Shown here: piece by piece, positions 42,455 to 52,800 of the stretch
How the letters are laid out: every line of letters starts with the position of its first letter
How positions within the stretch are numbered: position 1 is the first letter of the stretch
Origin: Pseudoalteromonas luteoviolacea S2607
GTDB taxonomy: Bacteria > Pseudomonadota > Gammaproteobacteria > Enterobacterales > Alteromonadaceae
Assembly: GCF_001625575.1 (NCBI RefSeq)
Contig: NZ_AUXV01000003.1
Span: 1 to 64,000 of the forward strand
Reading direction: 5' to 3'
Length of the DNA stretch: 64,000 nt
The notes under the pieces: model-generated
Seen by the model: only the letters and a program-made list of their open reading frames with translations
The model's database searches: none
Told to the model about the DNA's origin: nothing
Made by a program: the position numbers and the translations under genes

Positions 42455-43210
42455 ATGAAAGTTTTAACTGGTTTATTATTCGGCACTTTGGTGTCTGCTT
42501 CATTCTCAACTCTAAGCGCGCCTGAGTCCTATGGCATATTGTTTTTGGACAGAAGTGGTTCAATGATGATCAAGCGTCCAGACAACCAATCTCGTTGTGC
42601 TTTTTCTAAACAGCAGGCTATCAGTAAAATGAGTAAGTTCTTTCTAGATAGCTCTATTAATGGCCAAAAGTTGAACATCAAAACGTTTGCTTCTGGTGGT
42701 CAAATCCAATCAATCACCAATGGCTTCGTTGATTTTTCATCAGCATTTATGGCGCTTTCACAGCTAGATGGTGAGGGTTGTACTGGTATGACGGCCTTAG
42801 CAGAGGCAATGTGTGATGGTGCAGACGAACTGCGCTTAAACTACTCTGTAGAAGCAAGCCAAGGCGCAATTTTGCGCGTTTATGGTTCAACTGATGGCGA
42901 TGAAAATCACAGCCCAGTGAGTAACTGTGGTGGCAGTGGCTGGCAAGCAGAAGTCGCAAACAAGTATTTATATGAACAGCCGCCTGTACAATTTAACGCT
43001 ACAATCTATACAGGTACGGTTCAATCCATTGCAAATCTCAATAATAAAATGGACGCTGCGATAGCAAAAGACTTGCCTGCTTACGCGCTTGCACCAAAGC
43101 ATTACGCACAGTCTTTACCAACGTTCGATTTCTTGAAGAAGCTAGCCGCTCAAACAGGTGGTACAGTTGAAGAGATCAGTGACAATGACGGTAACCCAGG
43201 TGAGTGGTAA
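42455..43210 (+). CDS. Secreted von Willebrand factor A-type protein
   Basis: A 251-residue protein with signal peptide (...STLSA, ~23). The mature part begins directly with a vWA domain: FLDRSGSMM supplies the DxSxS metal-ion-dependent adhesion site, and the conserved threonine may be in CTGMTALAEAM. Four cysteines suggest disulfides (RCAF, GCTG, MCDG, NCGG). GGAG lies 7 bp before the start. It precedes the alpha-2-macroglobulin gene by 161 bp in the same orientation; a small hairpin (43259-43284) lies between. It probably mediates protein or surface contact outside the inner membrane; partner unknown. Confidence 0.8.
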   Translation: MKVLTGLLFGTLVSASFSTLSAPESYGILFLDRSGSMMIKRPDNQSRCAFSKQQAISKMSKFFLDSSINGQKLNIKTFASGGQIQSITNGFVDFSSAFMALSQLDGEGCTGMTALAEAMCDGADELRLNYSVEASQGAILRVYGSTDGDENHSPVSNCGGSGWQAEVANKYLYEQPPVQFNATIYTGTVQSIANLNNKMDAAIAKDLPAYALAPKHYAQSLPTFDFLKKLAAQTGGTVEEISDNDGNPGEW

Positions 43211-43224
43211 GAATTGCCTGTTAA

Positions 43225-43246
43225 CTTAGAGCTATCTTAGAGCTAT
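43225..43246. repeat. 11-bp tandem duplication after the vWA gene
   Basis: CTTAGAGCTAT occurs twice in direct succession (43225-43235, 43236-43246), 15 bp beyond the vWA stop. Probably a replication slippage product. Confidence 0.6.
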
Positions 43247-43371
43247 AGTCGACATAACAAGGGGTATCAAGAATGGTACCTCTTGGGTCGCTGTTCTTAA
43301 CTTATTGAATTGGTGTTATTTACAAATACGTTTGGTATATTGGGACTAATAAGAAAAACACCCATACAACA

Positions 43372-46300
43372 ATGATCAAGATAACCCTGCTTTTTATTTT
43401 AAGTTTCGCTTCGTTTTCTGTCGCTGCACAACCTCTCACGGTCACTGATGTCAAATTTGTAGAAGGTAATCGACACCTCAATCAGATCCTCATTACTTTC
43501 AACCAAGCAATAGCAAAGCATGGGCAAGTACCGACATCAGCACAAATAAGGGCAATAGAGCTAGACGAAAAACTCAAAAAGCAATGTCGTTGGCGCTACC
43601 AGAGGTTAAATCAAATCAGTTGCGATACTTATGTTAAAACACCAGCTTACATGCCAATAAAGGTAGCAGTGACAAAGCATTTTGTAGGTAAAGGCAAACA
43701 AGTAAACAACCGTTTTCAACACATATGGGTGAACAAACGCTTTCCCGTAGATGAGACTAAAGTAAATGAACATGAACTCTCTGTCACTTTTACAACCCCG
43801 TTTGAAGCGGATCAACAAGCAATTGCAGCCATACTCGATGCAGTGCGCATTAAACTCGACCGCACAACTACAAAGCCCTCAAATACTGAGCTGATACGTA
43901 TAAATGACACACAAACAAAGCTTGTTTTCAAATTTAAAGAGCCTATAAACAAACTGAATATTGAACTCGTATTACCTCAAGGGTTTAAAGCGACAGAAGC
44001 TCATCAAGCGACGTATTCAAAAACTGTGTTATATCAGCAAAAAGCTTATTCAGATACCCCGAAATTTATTGGGCTTTTTTGTGAGACGTCACATAATGAT
44101 AGGACTAATACACGATTCACTTTAATAGAGAGCGCGAGCGAGAAGTCCTGTCCACCAGAGAATCTAGCATTTGCATTTACACATGCACTTAGCAACAAAC
44201 ATGACTTATCAAAGGTTATAACTACATCTTTGAATTCACACCCGATAAAAGTAAACAAAAAGTCTAAAGAGGATCGCTTTCACTATTATAGTGTTAACTT
44301 ACAAGGCGACACCGAATACCAATTTGACTTATCAGCCTTGACCACGGCGGGGGGCGAGGGCTTCGAAAATACAGGTTTATTACTTTCATATAAAACGGGT
44401 AAAGAAAGTACTTACTGGCGCACGCGTGACTATTTAGGCAAGCAGTTTAAATCAAACGAATCCGCGACACTTCGCCTTGAGCATAGAAATGCAATGGATC
44501 TCAAGGCACAGTATTTTCCGGCCACAAACGCGACAGAATTGCTAAATTTTCTGAACACTAACAATAAACAAAGTTTATTTACGCCCACGCAGCTAAATTC
44601 AGCAAATGACAATAAACTTCGTCATCAACACCTACCAGTCGCCGAGCACCTGAGTCATTCTAGTGGTGTCATCATTTACAATTTGACAGGGCAGAGTAGT
44701 AAAAGTCAGTCTCAGTCCGAGACAGGCTTTAAGAATAAAAGCGTCGCGTTAAGTGTTTCAGATTTTGAGTTAAAAGCGTTTATGGGTGCTGGGTTGTATG
44801 TTTCAACAACGAGTTTTGAAACAGGTTCGCCAGTCCAAGCAAAAATAAAGCTTGTGTGTCCGAACATGTATAAACCTGCATTGATTGGTTCAACTAACGT
44901 TGATGGTGAACTTAATATCTCTTATACAAGTTGGCTCAAATTTGAGGGCAAATCAATGCAAAATTGCTGGCTTTGGGCCACCAGCAAAGAGTCAAAAGCG
45001 GTATTGGAAATAGAACAACGCCCTGAAACAAAAATTGTTGCCAAGGCTGTTTTTAGCCAACCCGTTTATACCCCAAATACACCTATTGATTTTACTTTGC
45101 TTGCAAAAAGGCACACTGAAAATGGCTTAAAAACGCTCAAAAACAATCTCAATATCACCATACACCGGTTCAACAATAAGCTTCACACGCCAATTGAAAT
45201 AGAAGCGACCGCAATATCCGAACACGGTTTAATGCAATTCGAGCTACCCGAAGGATTAAGTGAAACCGGGGTTTATTGGTTAGAAGCTCAATACAATGGC
45301 TCACCCACAAAAGTAAACGGGTATTTCAAGGTTACGGAATTCATTCCACCTGAGGTTGAATTTAACTGGCGTCATTCAGATAGCGCAACAAAGTTGGCAC
45401 CTTTTACTGTGCAAGTGACAGGCAAAACCTTTAATGGATTTGCTGTTCAAAACTTTTCAGGCGTACTTAGCCATCAATATGACCACATGTACCGAGCCCC
45501 AGATGGCTGGCCTGCGAATTTTGAGTACAGTGATCGCGATGAGTTAGCAGCCAACTTAAGAAGGGCTGTAAAAACCGAATTGCAATCAAAAGGAGAAGTC
45601 GGTGAATTAAAGTTAAAACTAAAACCAGATCTACCTCTAGTCCAAATTAGGCTAAATGGCACCGTCATTTCTGAAACTGGGGAAAGTACGTTTTACAGAG
45701 CAAGCATACCTTATTTTTCTAGGGAACATTATATCGGCACAAAACAGCAAAACTATCAATTCGATGTCATTGCAGTAGAGCCGTCGGGCAAACAGATTCA
45801 AACTCAAACGCACGTCAATATTGTTCATGAAGATGGGAAGGCCACCGAACTATGTTCTGGGAAGACCCCATTTAGTTGCGAAATACCTGCGGATCTTTCG
45901 GGAAGAATCACCTTTGAATTAGTGAGCGCTGATGGTAAGTACACGTGGTTACGTTCACATTATGTATACCCAGATCAACCAGATGACGAGGTAAAAACAG
46001 CCCCCTTAGAGCTCGAGGGTAAAGCACAAACAGTGGTGGGTAGCGATTATGAACTCAGTATAACGTCGAATAGAGCAGGGGATGCACTCCTTTTCATTAA
46101 TGCGGGTGAATATAAAAAAATAAAACACATACATTTAGTTGAAGGCAGTAACTCTGAACAAATAAACATTTCTCAAAAACACCTGCCAGGAATCAAGATT
46201 CATGTCTTTATGCCTTTTAGCCCCCAAGCGCAAGCGGAGCTTAAATCCCTGCATAGTGACCAGCTCAAATTGCTGTTCGATAAACTTAAGTCACAATACG

Positions 46301-48621
46301 AGCATTTTCCAACAAGTCAAAACAACTTTGTATTGCCCAAAAAGCCAAGTATTTTGGGCGAAATAGACAGTAAACGCGTTAGCGTCATTACAGCAGACCC
46401 CCTCGAGCTAAAGGCTACTCACGCAGTTACAACAAAATCAAATAGTGTGCTGTCAGTGACGCTTGAAAGTAATCAAAACACAGACGTGCAACTTTGGCTC
46501 GTGAACGATGCGCTTTTTGATGTTAGCTACACCCGCGCCGAAGATGTTTCTTTTGAAGATTTATACAACGCGTATTTGTATGAGCTGCCTTTTAAGCCAG
46601 CCCATAACTTAAAAGAGTGGATGATTGCACCTGAATTCACTGAGCACTCCGAGATGCTCGCGCATTTTGCGTCCACGCATCATGACGTTCAAATGCGAAG
46701 GCGGTTAGCTTCTATGCCTCCCTCTCAGTCTATGTCGCCTTTAGCCCAATCGGTATGGCTACCACCAATTACATTAAAAGCGAAAAAGTCACGGACGATA
46801 GACGTGCCGTTACCACAGTTAATTGGACGTTGGAAACTATTTGCACTTGGTGCAAACGAGACGAACCATGCAAGATATGAGGGGGATATAACGACTTCAG
46901 CCGCAATAGAATATAGCCTTTACGTACCACCTAAGGTTTTTAAAAACGACAAAGCGGTCATGAGAGTCGTTGCAACTAACCGCACAAACCGAGTATTACA
47001 AGACCGGCTAGATATTTCCATAAACAACAGTGGCGCTAAAACATACGACATTGACCTGCATAAACAACAAAGCTTCACACTCGACATACCGATCAAGACT
47101 TCGGACATGGGTCACTACCAAATTGCGCTTAAAAGTGAGCAAGACAGGACACGAAATCAAATCGCTAACTACGAAGTTTTATCAGCCACATACCAAGACC
47201 TACGCTCGGTAAAAATGGCTCCGAGCCAAACAACGCCGAGCATTATGCTGCCCTCCAATGAAAAAGTATTAAAAAGCTATGCAATTCCAACTAATCAACT
47301 CGCACCGGATTGGTCGGGGCTTTTGAAGTACCACACTCGTTATCCGCATCAATGTTGGGAGCAAACACTATCTAGAGCAGTCAGCCTCACCAATAACCCA
47401 ATGACTAGAGAAACGAACGTAGCTTTGCATAAGACTCTACATGCTAGCAATAAACACAATGCTCGAAATGACGGGTATAGCTACTTTCTAAACGCCAAAA
47501 CAGACCCTTTTTTAACTGCTTATACGTTATTGGCAAATCAGTGGTTAAAAGACTCTGCCTATCAGTTCAATGTAGACAGAAGTTTAATCGACACGCAAGT
47601 CAATAGGTTCTCAGATACAGATACAAATCAAACTCAAATTGCTTATACGTCTAAACTAACCCCCTATGCAAACGATTGGTTATTGTGGGCACTAGCAGAA
47701 CAGGGAGAAATAAATTTAAAGGACGTTAAGAGGGTTAGGGCAAAAGGCGTTTTAGATAGCACAAGTAACTTGATTCAATTGCTGGCGATGAAATCTGCTG
47801 GTGGTGATCAGGCTCAAATTGAAAAAGCGTTAGAGCGCATTGTATCTGACGGTTATCAAGACAGTAGTTATACATCTTTAAATTCTAATCAAGATAAGTG
47901 CTTGGCCGTTATGCTCACTGAACGCCAAAGCCTTAAAGACGACCTTGCCAAACAAGTGATAAGCAAACAAATTCAAGTTGGGCACTTCGGCAACACCTTA
48001 AACGATGCACTGTGTACAAGAGCACTTAAAAATAGGCCTGTCACAGAGGCTTTGCACGTAAACCTGCGCGCAGAAAACACCCACAATAAGGTGACCGAGT
48101 ATAAAATACATACGAACCAAGTTAATGCGGGTTTTTATCTCAATATTGACTACGAAAAGCACTATATTAGCGATAAAGCGTCGTTCAATGGCGTTGGCAT
48201 TTCCAAAAAATTTCAAGTAATGACTGGAAAGGAATGGCAAGAAGTTTCTGAAAACGAGATTAAGGTTGGCCAATTGGTTAAAGTGCGGCTTTCTGCGTTT
48301 AGCCCAATTCCACGAACCCATGTCCTAATAACGGATACCCTGCCAAAAGGTCTTGTTGCCCTAAACCCTCTACACAGACAAAAGCATTACGCGAATTGGT
48401 TAGGAGAAAGTACTGTACAAACCTTGCCGAATATAAACAGCAAGGGGCAAATAGTCTGGCACAGGTATCAGATTTCGGACGGCGTAACAATATTTGAATA
48501 CTTGGCTGAAGCAAGGTTTAATGGAGACTACATATCACCAGCCGCGAACATCGAGCTTATGTATGCCCCAGAGATAAACGGTAATTCAGACGCTAAAATG
48601 ATAGCAATTCAAAGAAAATAG
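43372..48621 (+). CDS. Bacterial alpha-2-macroglobulin with intact thioester
   Basis: A 1749-residue periplasmic or secreted protein. Signal peptide ends ...FSVAAQ (~19) with no lipobox cysteine, unlike lipoprotein YfhM of E. coli. The macroglobulin (MG) domains fill the first ~1200 residues, including bait-region-like sequence. The thioester motif CxEQ is C1328-W-E-Q1331 in PHQCWEQTLSRA, followed by the alpha-alpha toroid of the thioester domain and a C-terminal receptor-like domain. Such proteins trap attacking proteases by conformational change and covalent capture. The usual partner gene pbpC is absent; neighbours are a vWA gene upstream and a Rap1a-like gene downstream. Weak start context suggests low or coupled translation. 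Confidence 0.9.
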   Translation: MIKITLLFILSFASFSVAAQPLTVTDVKFVEGNRHLNQILITFNQAIAKHGQVPTSAQIRAIELDEKLKKQCRWRYQRLNQISCDTYVKTPAYMPIKVAVTKHFVGKGKQVNNRFQHIWVNKRFPVDETKVNEHELSVTFTTPFEADQQAIAAILDAVRIKLDRTTTKPSNTELIRINDTQTKLVFKFKEPINKLNIELVLPQGFKATEAHQATYSKTVLYQQKAYSDTPKFIGLFCETSHNDRTNTRFTLIESASEKSCPPENLAFAFTHALSNKHDLSKVITTSLNSHPIKVNKKSKEDRFHYYSVNLQGDTEYQFDLSALTTAGGEGFENTGLLLSYKTGKESTYWRTRDYLGKQFKSNESATLRLEHRNAMDLKAQYFPATNATELLNFLNTNNKQSLFTPTQLNSANDNKLRHQHLPVAEHLSHSSGVIIYNLTGQSSKSQSQSETGFKNKSVALSVSDFELKAFMGAGLYVSTTSFETGSPVQAKIKLVCPNMYKPALIGSTNVDGELNISYTSWLKFEGKSMQNCWLWATSKESKAVLEIEQRPETKIVAKAVFSQPVYTPNTPIDFTLLAKRHTENGLKTLKNNLNITIHRFNNKLHTPIEIEATAISEHGLMQFELPEGLSETGVYWLEAQYNGSPTKVNGYFKVTEFIPPEVEFNWRHSDSATKLAPFTVQVTGKTFNGFAVQNFSGVLSHQYDHMYRAPDGWPANFEYSDRDELAANLRRAVKTELQSKGEVGELKLKLKPDLPLVQIRLNGTVISETGESTFYRASIPYFSREHYIGTKQQNYQFDVIAVEPSGKQIQTQTHVNIVHEDGKATELCSGKTPFSCEIPADLSGRITFELVSADGKYTWLRSHYVYPDQPDDEVKTAPLELEGKAQTVVGSDYELSITSNRAGDALLFINAGEYKKIKHIHLVEGSNSEQINISQKHLPGIKIHVFMPFSPQAQAELKSLHSDQLKLLFDKLKSQYEHFPTSQNNFVLPKKPSILGEIDSKRVSVITADPLELKATHAVTTKSNSVLSVTLESNQNTDVQLWLVNDALFDVSYTRAEDVSFEDLYNAYLYELPFKPAHNLKEWMIAPEFTEHSEMLAHFASTHHDVQMRRRLASMPPSQSMSPLAQSVWLPPITLKAKKSRTIDVPLPQLIGRWKLFALGANETNHARYEGDITTSAAIEYSLYVPPKVFKNDKAVMRVVATNRTNRVLQDRLDISINNSGAKTYDIDLHKQQSFTLDIPIKTSDMGHYQIALKSEQDRTRNQIANYEVLSATYQDLRSVKMAPSQTTPSIMLPSNEKVLKSYAIPTNQLAPDWSGLLKYHTRYPHQCWEQTLSRAVSLTNNPMTRETNVALHKTLHASNKHNARNDGYSYFLNAKTDPFLTAYTLLANQWLKDSAYQFNVDRSLIDTQVNRFSDTDTNQTQIAYTSKLTPYANDWLLWALAEQGEINLKDVKRVRAKGVLDSTSNLIQLLAMKSAGGDQAQIEKALERIVSDGYQDSSYTSLNSNQDKCLAVMLTERQSLKDDLAKQVISKQIQVGHFGNTLNDALCTRALKNRPVTEALHVNLRAENTHNKVTEYKIHTNQVNAGFYLNIDYEKHYISDKASFNGVGISKKFQVMTGKEWQEVSENEIKVGQLVKVRLSAFSPIPRTHVLITDTLPKGLVALNPLHRQKHYANWLGESTVQTLPNINSKGQIVWHRYQISDGVTIFEYLAEARFNGDYISPAANIELMYAPEINGNSDAKMIAIQRK

Positions 48622-48676
48622 CTGGGTAGTTATAACAAGCACGTGTTTTCAATTTTCGTATTCAATGGATTTAATA

Positions 48677-49033
48677 ATGAAGAAGTTTTTATATCTTTTA
48701 GTTTTTTTATTTTCGTCTTTTCAGTTACATGCCATGGATTTGTCTGACACCGCTGCACAATGGAAGGCCCGATGTGCAGGTGAAAGTCAAAATGAACTAG
48801 AGACACCACAAGCGGCAATCTATATATGCACAATGAGCTTCGTTTACTATTTAACAGGGTTAGTTGCCCCCAATATTCCAGCAGAAGAAATGCTAGTGCC
48901 CTGCGCTGAATTTGATATAACTGAAACTGCTCCTGAATTCGTGAATTTTATAGAAAATAATAGCGCATATGAGCAAGAAAAAATGGCCGATGTATTACCC
49001 AAGTTCTTTCAACTAAGTAAAAGTTGCACATAA
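48677..49033 (+). CDS. Rap1a/Tai-like small periplasmic protein
   Basis: A 118-residue exported protein from ATG 48677 (a start at 48665 would add four residues before the signal peptide). Signal peptide MKKFLYLLVFLF...LHA. The mature part has AIYICTMSFVYYLTG, LVPCAEF and a terminal SKSCT, the cysteine spacing and YxxG placement I know from the Rap1a/Tai family, some members of which are immunity proteins for type VI secreted amidases. No amidase gene is adjacent, so immunity is only a family-level hint. It follows the alpha-2-macroglobulin gene by 55 bp. Confidence 0.6.
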   Translation: MKKFLYLLVFLFSSFQLHAMDLSDTAAQWKARCAGESQNELETPQAAIYICTMSFVYYLTGLVAPNIPAEEMLVPCAEFDITETAPEFVNFIENNSAYEQEKMADVLPKFFQLSKSCT

Positions 49034-49419
49034 AAAGTTAAAATAGCATGTTGGTTCAAAGGAGTTGATAAAGCATTGCTAATGTGCTTTATCGTGGAAT
49101 ATAAAATTTAGCAATATCAGTTTACGTTCTAAAAGAGGTTAAAGCGAGATGCAGGCCTCTGATATTACTTGCTTAAAAGAGCTTAAAGATGAACCCCATA
49201 AACACAAAGGTATGTTTAAGAAGCCCCGTTTAAAGCCCCGAGCCAATGGGTTATCTTGAGCTAGCAAAGCTATTAACAATCTATATTAAAACTAGCAGTT
49301 ACAAAAGACCAACCGAAATAAAATGATATTGTAACCTTCACTCAAAAAGCTAAATGCCTCTTTACTCACTTAATGCTACAAAATATAATTCGCGCCCCCC
49401 AATTTTGCAAAAATATTAT
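49034..49419. other. Intergenic region before the Rhs locus
   Basis: Contains a GATAAAGCA/TGCTTTATC hairpin (49067-49093) without T-run, probably a weak end for the preceding transcript. A 36-codon basic frame (49150-49260) exists but resembles nothing I know, so it is not called. Confidence 0.35.
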
Positions 49420-49866
49420 ATGAGATTAATTTTCGCGCTATTTTTACTTTTATCTGTATTTAGCAAGCAATCTATTGCTAAAACAACATGGATACCAGTG
49501 AGCACCGATTCTATTATGGTACTAATACCTTTTGTCCCTAAATACCAGTTGCCTGCGACCACCAGTATTAATGTCGAAACCTTAAACGGGAAAAAGACAT
49601 TAGTCTGGGATGATGTGCTTCATGCTAGTACTTATGTAATTGAAGTATTAGACCAGAATGGAAACTGGTTGTACAAAACAACCACATCCCAAACCTACAT
49701 CGTATTGGATGAAAGCTACTCTTCTTATTTCCAAGTAAGAGTGCAAGCTTGTAACTATTTATCATGTGTAAATACGGGCATACCTTCCGCTGGTAAAACA
49801 GTCGGTGAAAACGTTATTTATATCCACACTGACCTTCTCGGCAGCCCACTAAAAGAAACTTACTAA
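49420..49866 (+). CDS. FnIII-like exported protein ending in an Rhs-type HTDxLGSP motif
   Basis: A 148-residue protein from ATG 49420, chosen because it opens a signal peptide (MRLIFALFLLLSVFS...IAK). ATG 49354 would bury it. Residues ~50-125 read as a fibronectin-type-III-like beta domain (KKTLVWDDVLHASTYVIEV, YFQVRVQAC). The last residues are VIYIHTDLLGSPLKETY and then stop; HTDxLGSP is a hallmark of the Rhs/YD core, where it normally continues into hundreds of residues. The gene therefore looks like an Rhs protein cut just inside its core, 19 bp before a full Rhs gene. It may be a relic, or a small accessory protein that kept the module. No clear ribosome site. Confidence 0.6.
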   Translation: MRLIFALFLLLSVFSKQSIAKTTWIPVSTDSIMVLIPFVPKYQLPATTSINVETLNGKKTLVWDDVLHASTYVIEVLDQNGNWLYKTTTSQTYIVLDESYSSYFQVRVQACNYLSCVNTGIPSAGKTVGENVIYIHTDLLGSPLKETY

Positions 49867-49885
49867 GAATCCGCTCAAATTTAAA

Positions 49886-52800
49886 ATGAAAATAAAGAAT
49901 GTAATTTTTGGCGCAATAGCAGCGAGTGCGTCAATTAATGTATCTAGCCAGACACTAACTTATCTCGAAAAAGATACCGAAACTCGCGCATTAAGTGCAA
50001 CTGCAGAGAGTTCAAGTGGTGACGCTTATGACCCCATCAGTGGTTCGTTAAGTTTTGCTGTAACTGATGTGTCTTTACCAGGTAACTTCGAACTACCCGT
50101 AGAGTTTAGACGTACTTTTAGCCCTTTTTCTTTTCAGTCTGCTCTTGGAGATTTGAGCTCAACAGGAATGGGGCAATGGCTAATAGATGTGCCCTATATT
50201 CGAGCACATTATGTCGACACCAGTGAAAATATCTATAACTATAATTTATACAAAAGTGGTAAAGGGTGGGGTAATGGCTATGAATGTACTCACACTTCAG
50301 AAGAGTACACATATTCAGTGAGATCTGGCAGCCAAAAACAGATCTATCCCCATACATTTTGGCAGGGAAAATTATTACATATCCCGAATCAGATTTCAGA
50401 GCCGTTAGTTAAAGGCAAAGGTGAGTTTGAAGGCAAGCAAATCACAAAGAGCCAGTACCTAGTTTCGAGTTGTTTTACTCGTACAGATGGAGACGGTCAA
50501 GGTTTTATCGTTACGTCACCCAATGGCGTAAAATATACATTTGATCATGAGATAACTCGGCCCCACGGCTTATCACCTCCAATTGGCAATGCAGGTCGAC
50601 GTGGCATGATGATGGCCACAAAAATAGAAGATAAATTTGGTAACACTGTTCATTATCATTATTCTGGCAATAAATTAAACAAGATATCGGCATCGGATGG
50701 CCGTGTTATTACAATACACTATTCAGGCGATATGATATCGAGAGTGTCAGCAAATGGCAGAAGTTGGTACTATGGTTATATCAATAACAAACTCAGAACG
50801 GTAACATTACCAAATAATACGAGTTGGACTTACCCGTCAGCATTTTACGAGCAACAATACCGTGCAGTGGCGAAAACGAAAAGCGCCTCATATGACAATC
50901 CTGGTGTATGTGATATCAGTGATACACAGGATACCAGTGTAAAATCGTTTACGGTCGCTACGCCTACTGGGTTGAACATTAAGTATGGCCTGCAAAACAT
51001 ATTTCATGGCAGGCATGATGTTTTCGCCCATGTAAATAACCCCAACCACTTAGATTCTATACCGACTTACTATTTCACTAATTTAAATTGTAGTGTCAGA
51101 CGCAACCTTGTATTCAAGTCAATCTCGGGCAATATCGACAAAGATATTAATTGGCAATATAGCTACTCGCAAAATGCGGGTCTTTACCAAAGCAATGGCA
51201 ACGACATTCCAAATAAAGTCAACAGTGCGATTACTCGCCGTATTGACGTCCCCATGCCCTATGGTAAGCCTGACTCTATATCCTCTGCTAATGATGTCAA
51301 AACAGTGACCATTACGGGGGAAGGCAAAAAAACTGTTTTTTATATCAATAGACATACTAACAGTTCTGTCGAAAATCGCATCGTAGCTGAAGACCATGTA
51401 GAGCTAGAAAGTAATAAATTACTAAAGCGGGTAGTGTACAACTTTAAAATAGGTGATAACTTTTGGGATACCTGCGGAAAGTTAGATGCCTTGAACTCTT
51501 CTCTACCGTTTTGTGACATGGTGACGAACGAAGCTGCGCTAGATAATCGAATTAATTTATACCAACGTACTGAAAAAATTTATGACGATTCAGCCAGCTC
51601 ATCAACGGTATATAAAACGACTTACAAATCCTATGACAAATATGGCTACCCGCTAACCATTATTTCTGGGAATAATAAACCAGCTTTAAGTAGCAGGCCA
51701 AATCGTTATGATACATATAGTTACCAACACAACACAGATATCTGGGAGCTTGGGAATATTAAATACCACCGAGTTCAAAACTACGAAACACTTGGTACAG
51801 CGGTAAGTCATACAAATTATTATTCTTTTGCTCCTTACAATGTCAAATATATTTCTAAGTATGGAAAAGTTCAAAAGCGTTTTGTTGCTTATCACACTGA
51901 TGGAAACATAAAACGTATTGAATTACCAAATACGCTTAGCTCTGGATCAGGGAATCAGTACGTTGAATATCAACTCTACAAACGCGGTATACCTAGAAAA
52001 GTAGTAGTACCTGAACCTAAATCAAGTACACGCATGGCCAGATTTACAGAAGTTGATGACAATGGGTGGGTTACTAGTGAAACAAACTTTAATGGAGTAA
52101 AAACGAGTTTCGACTACGATTCGATTGGAAGGTTAACTGCCATTGACTTTCAAAACGACGATAAGAATACATGGCTTGACTATAAAATCACTTGGAGTGG
52201 TAATACACAACAAACAATTGAGCGCTGTGCACTAAACTCATATAAGACTGCTTGTAGTACAGGGGCGAAATTTAGAACGATTAATCAGTTTGATGGTTTA
52301 GGTCGGCTTACTAAAGTTACTGACTCTGACTTATCGGACCATAGGGCTCCTCTATACAGAACACGCTACAAACGATTTAAATACAATCATTTAAATCAGA
52401 ATACGTTCACCTCTTATGTTTCTTCATCAGCAGTCGAGTCTAAAGGCATCACAACTACTTTTGATGCCTTGGGAAGAATAAAGACATCATCTAAAGCTGG
52501 AATGGGAACCGTAAACTATGAGTATATATCAGGTCATGAAGTTAAAGTAATTGATGCAAAAGGGAATGAAACAAAAAATACTTATCATGCATATAGTTCG
52601 CCCGATTTCAATAAGCTGCGATTAGTTGAGTCTCCTGAAAATGTAACCACAGAAGTTCAATATGATGTTTTTGGTAAAGTCAAAAGAGTTACCCAATCTG
52701 GAAATGGCATTTCTTTTAAGGAAACTCGATATTACAACCCCGCTCATCAGTTATGTTCAATTGTTCGCAGCGATACTGGCAGTACTACATACTTCAAATA

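Noticed and set aside
49150..49260. 36-codon basic frame before the Rhs locus
   Set aside because: A GCGAG precedes it, but the sequence matches nothing known and no hydrophobic or domain pattern supports it.
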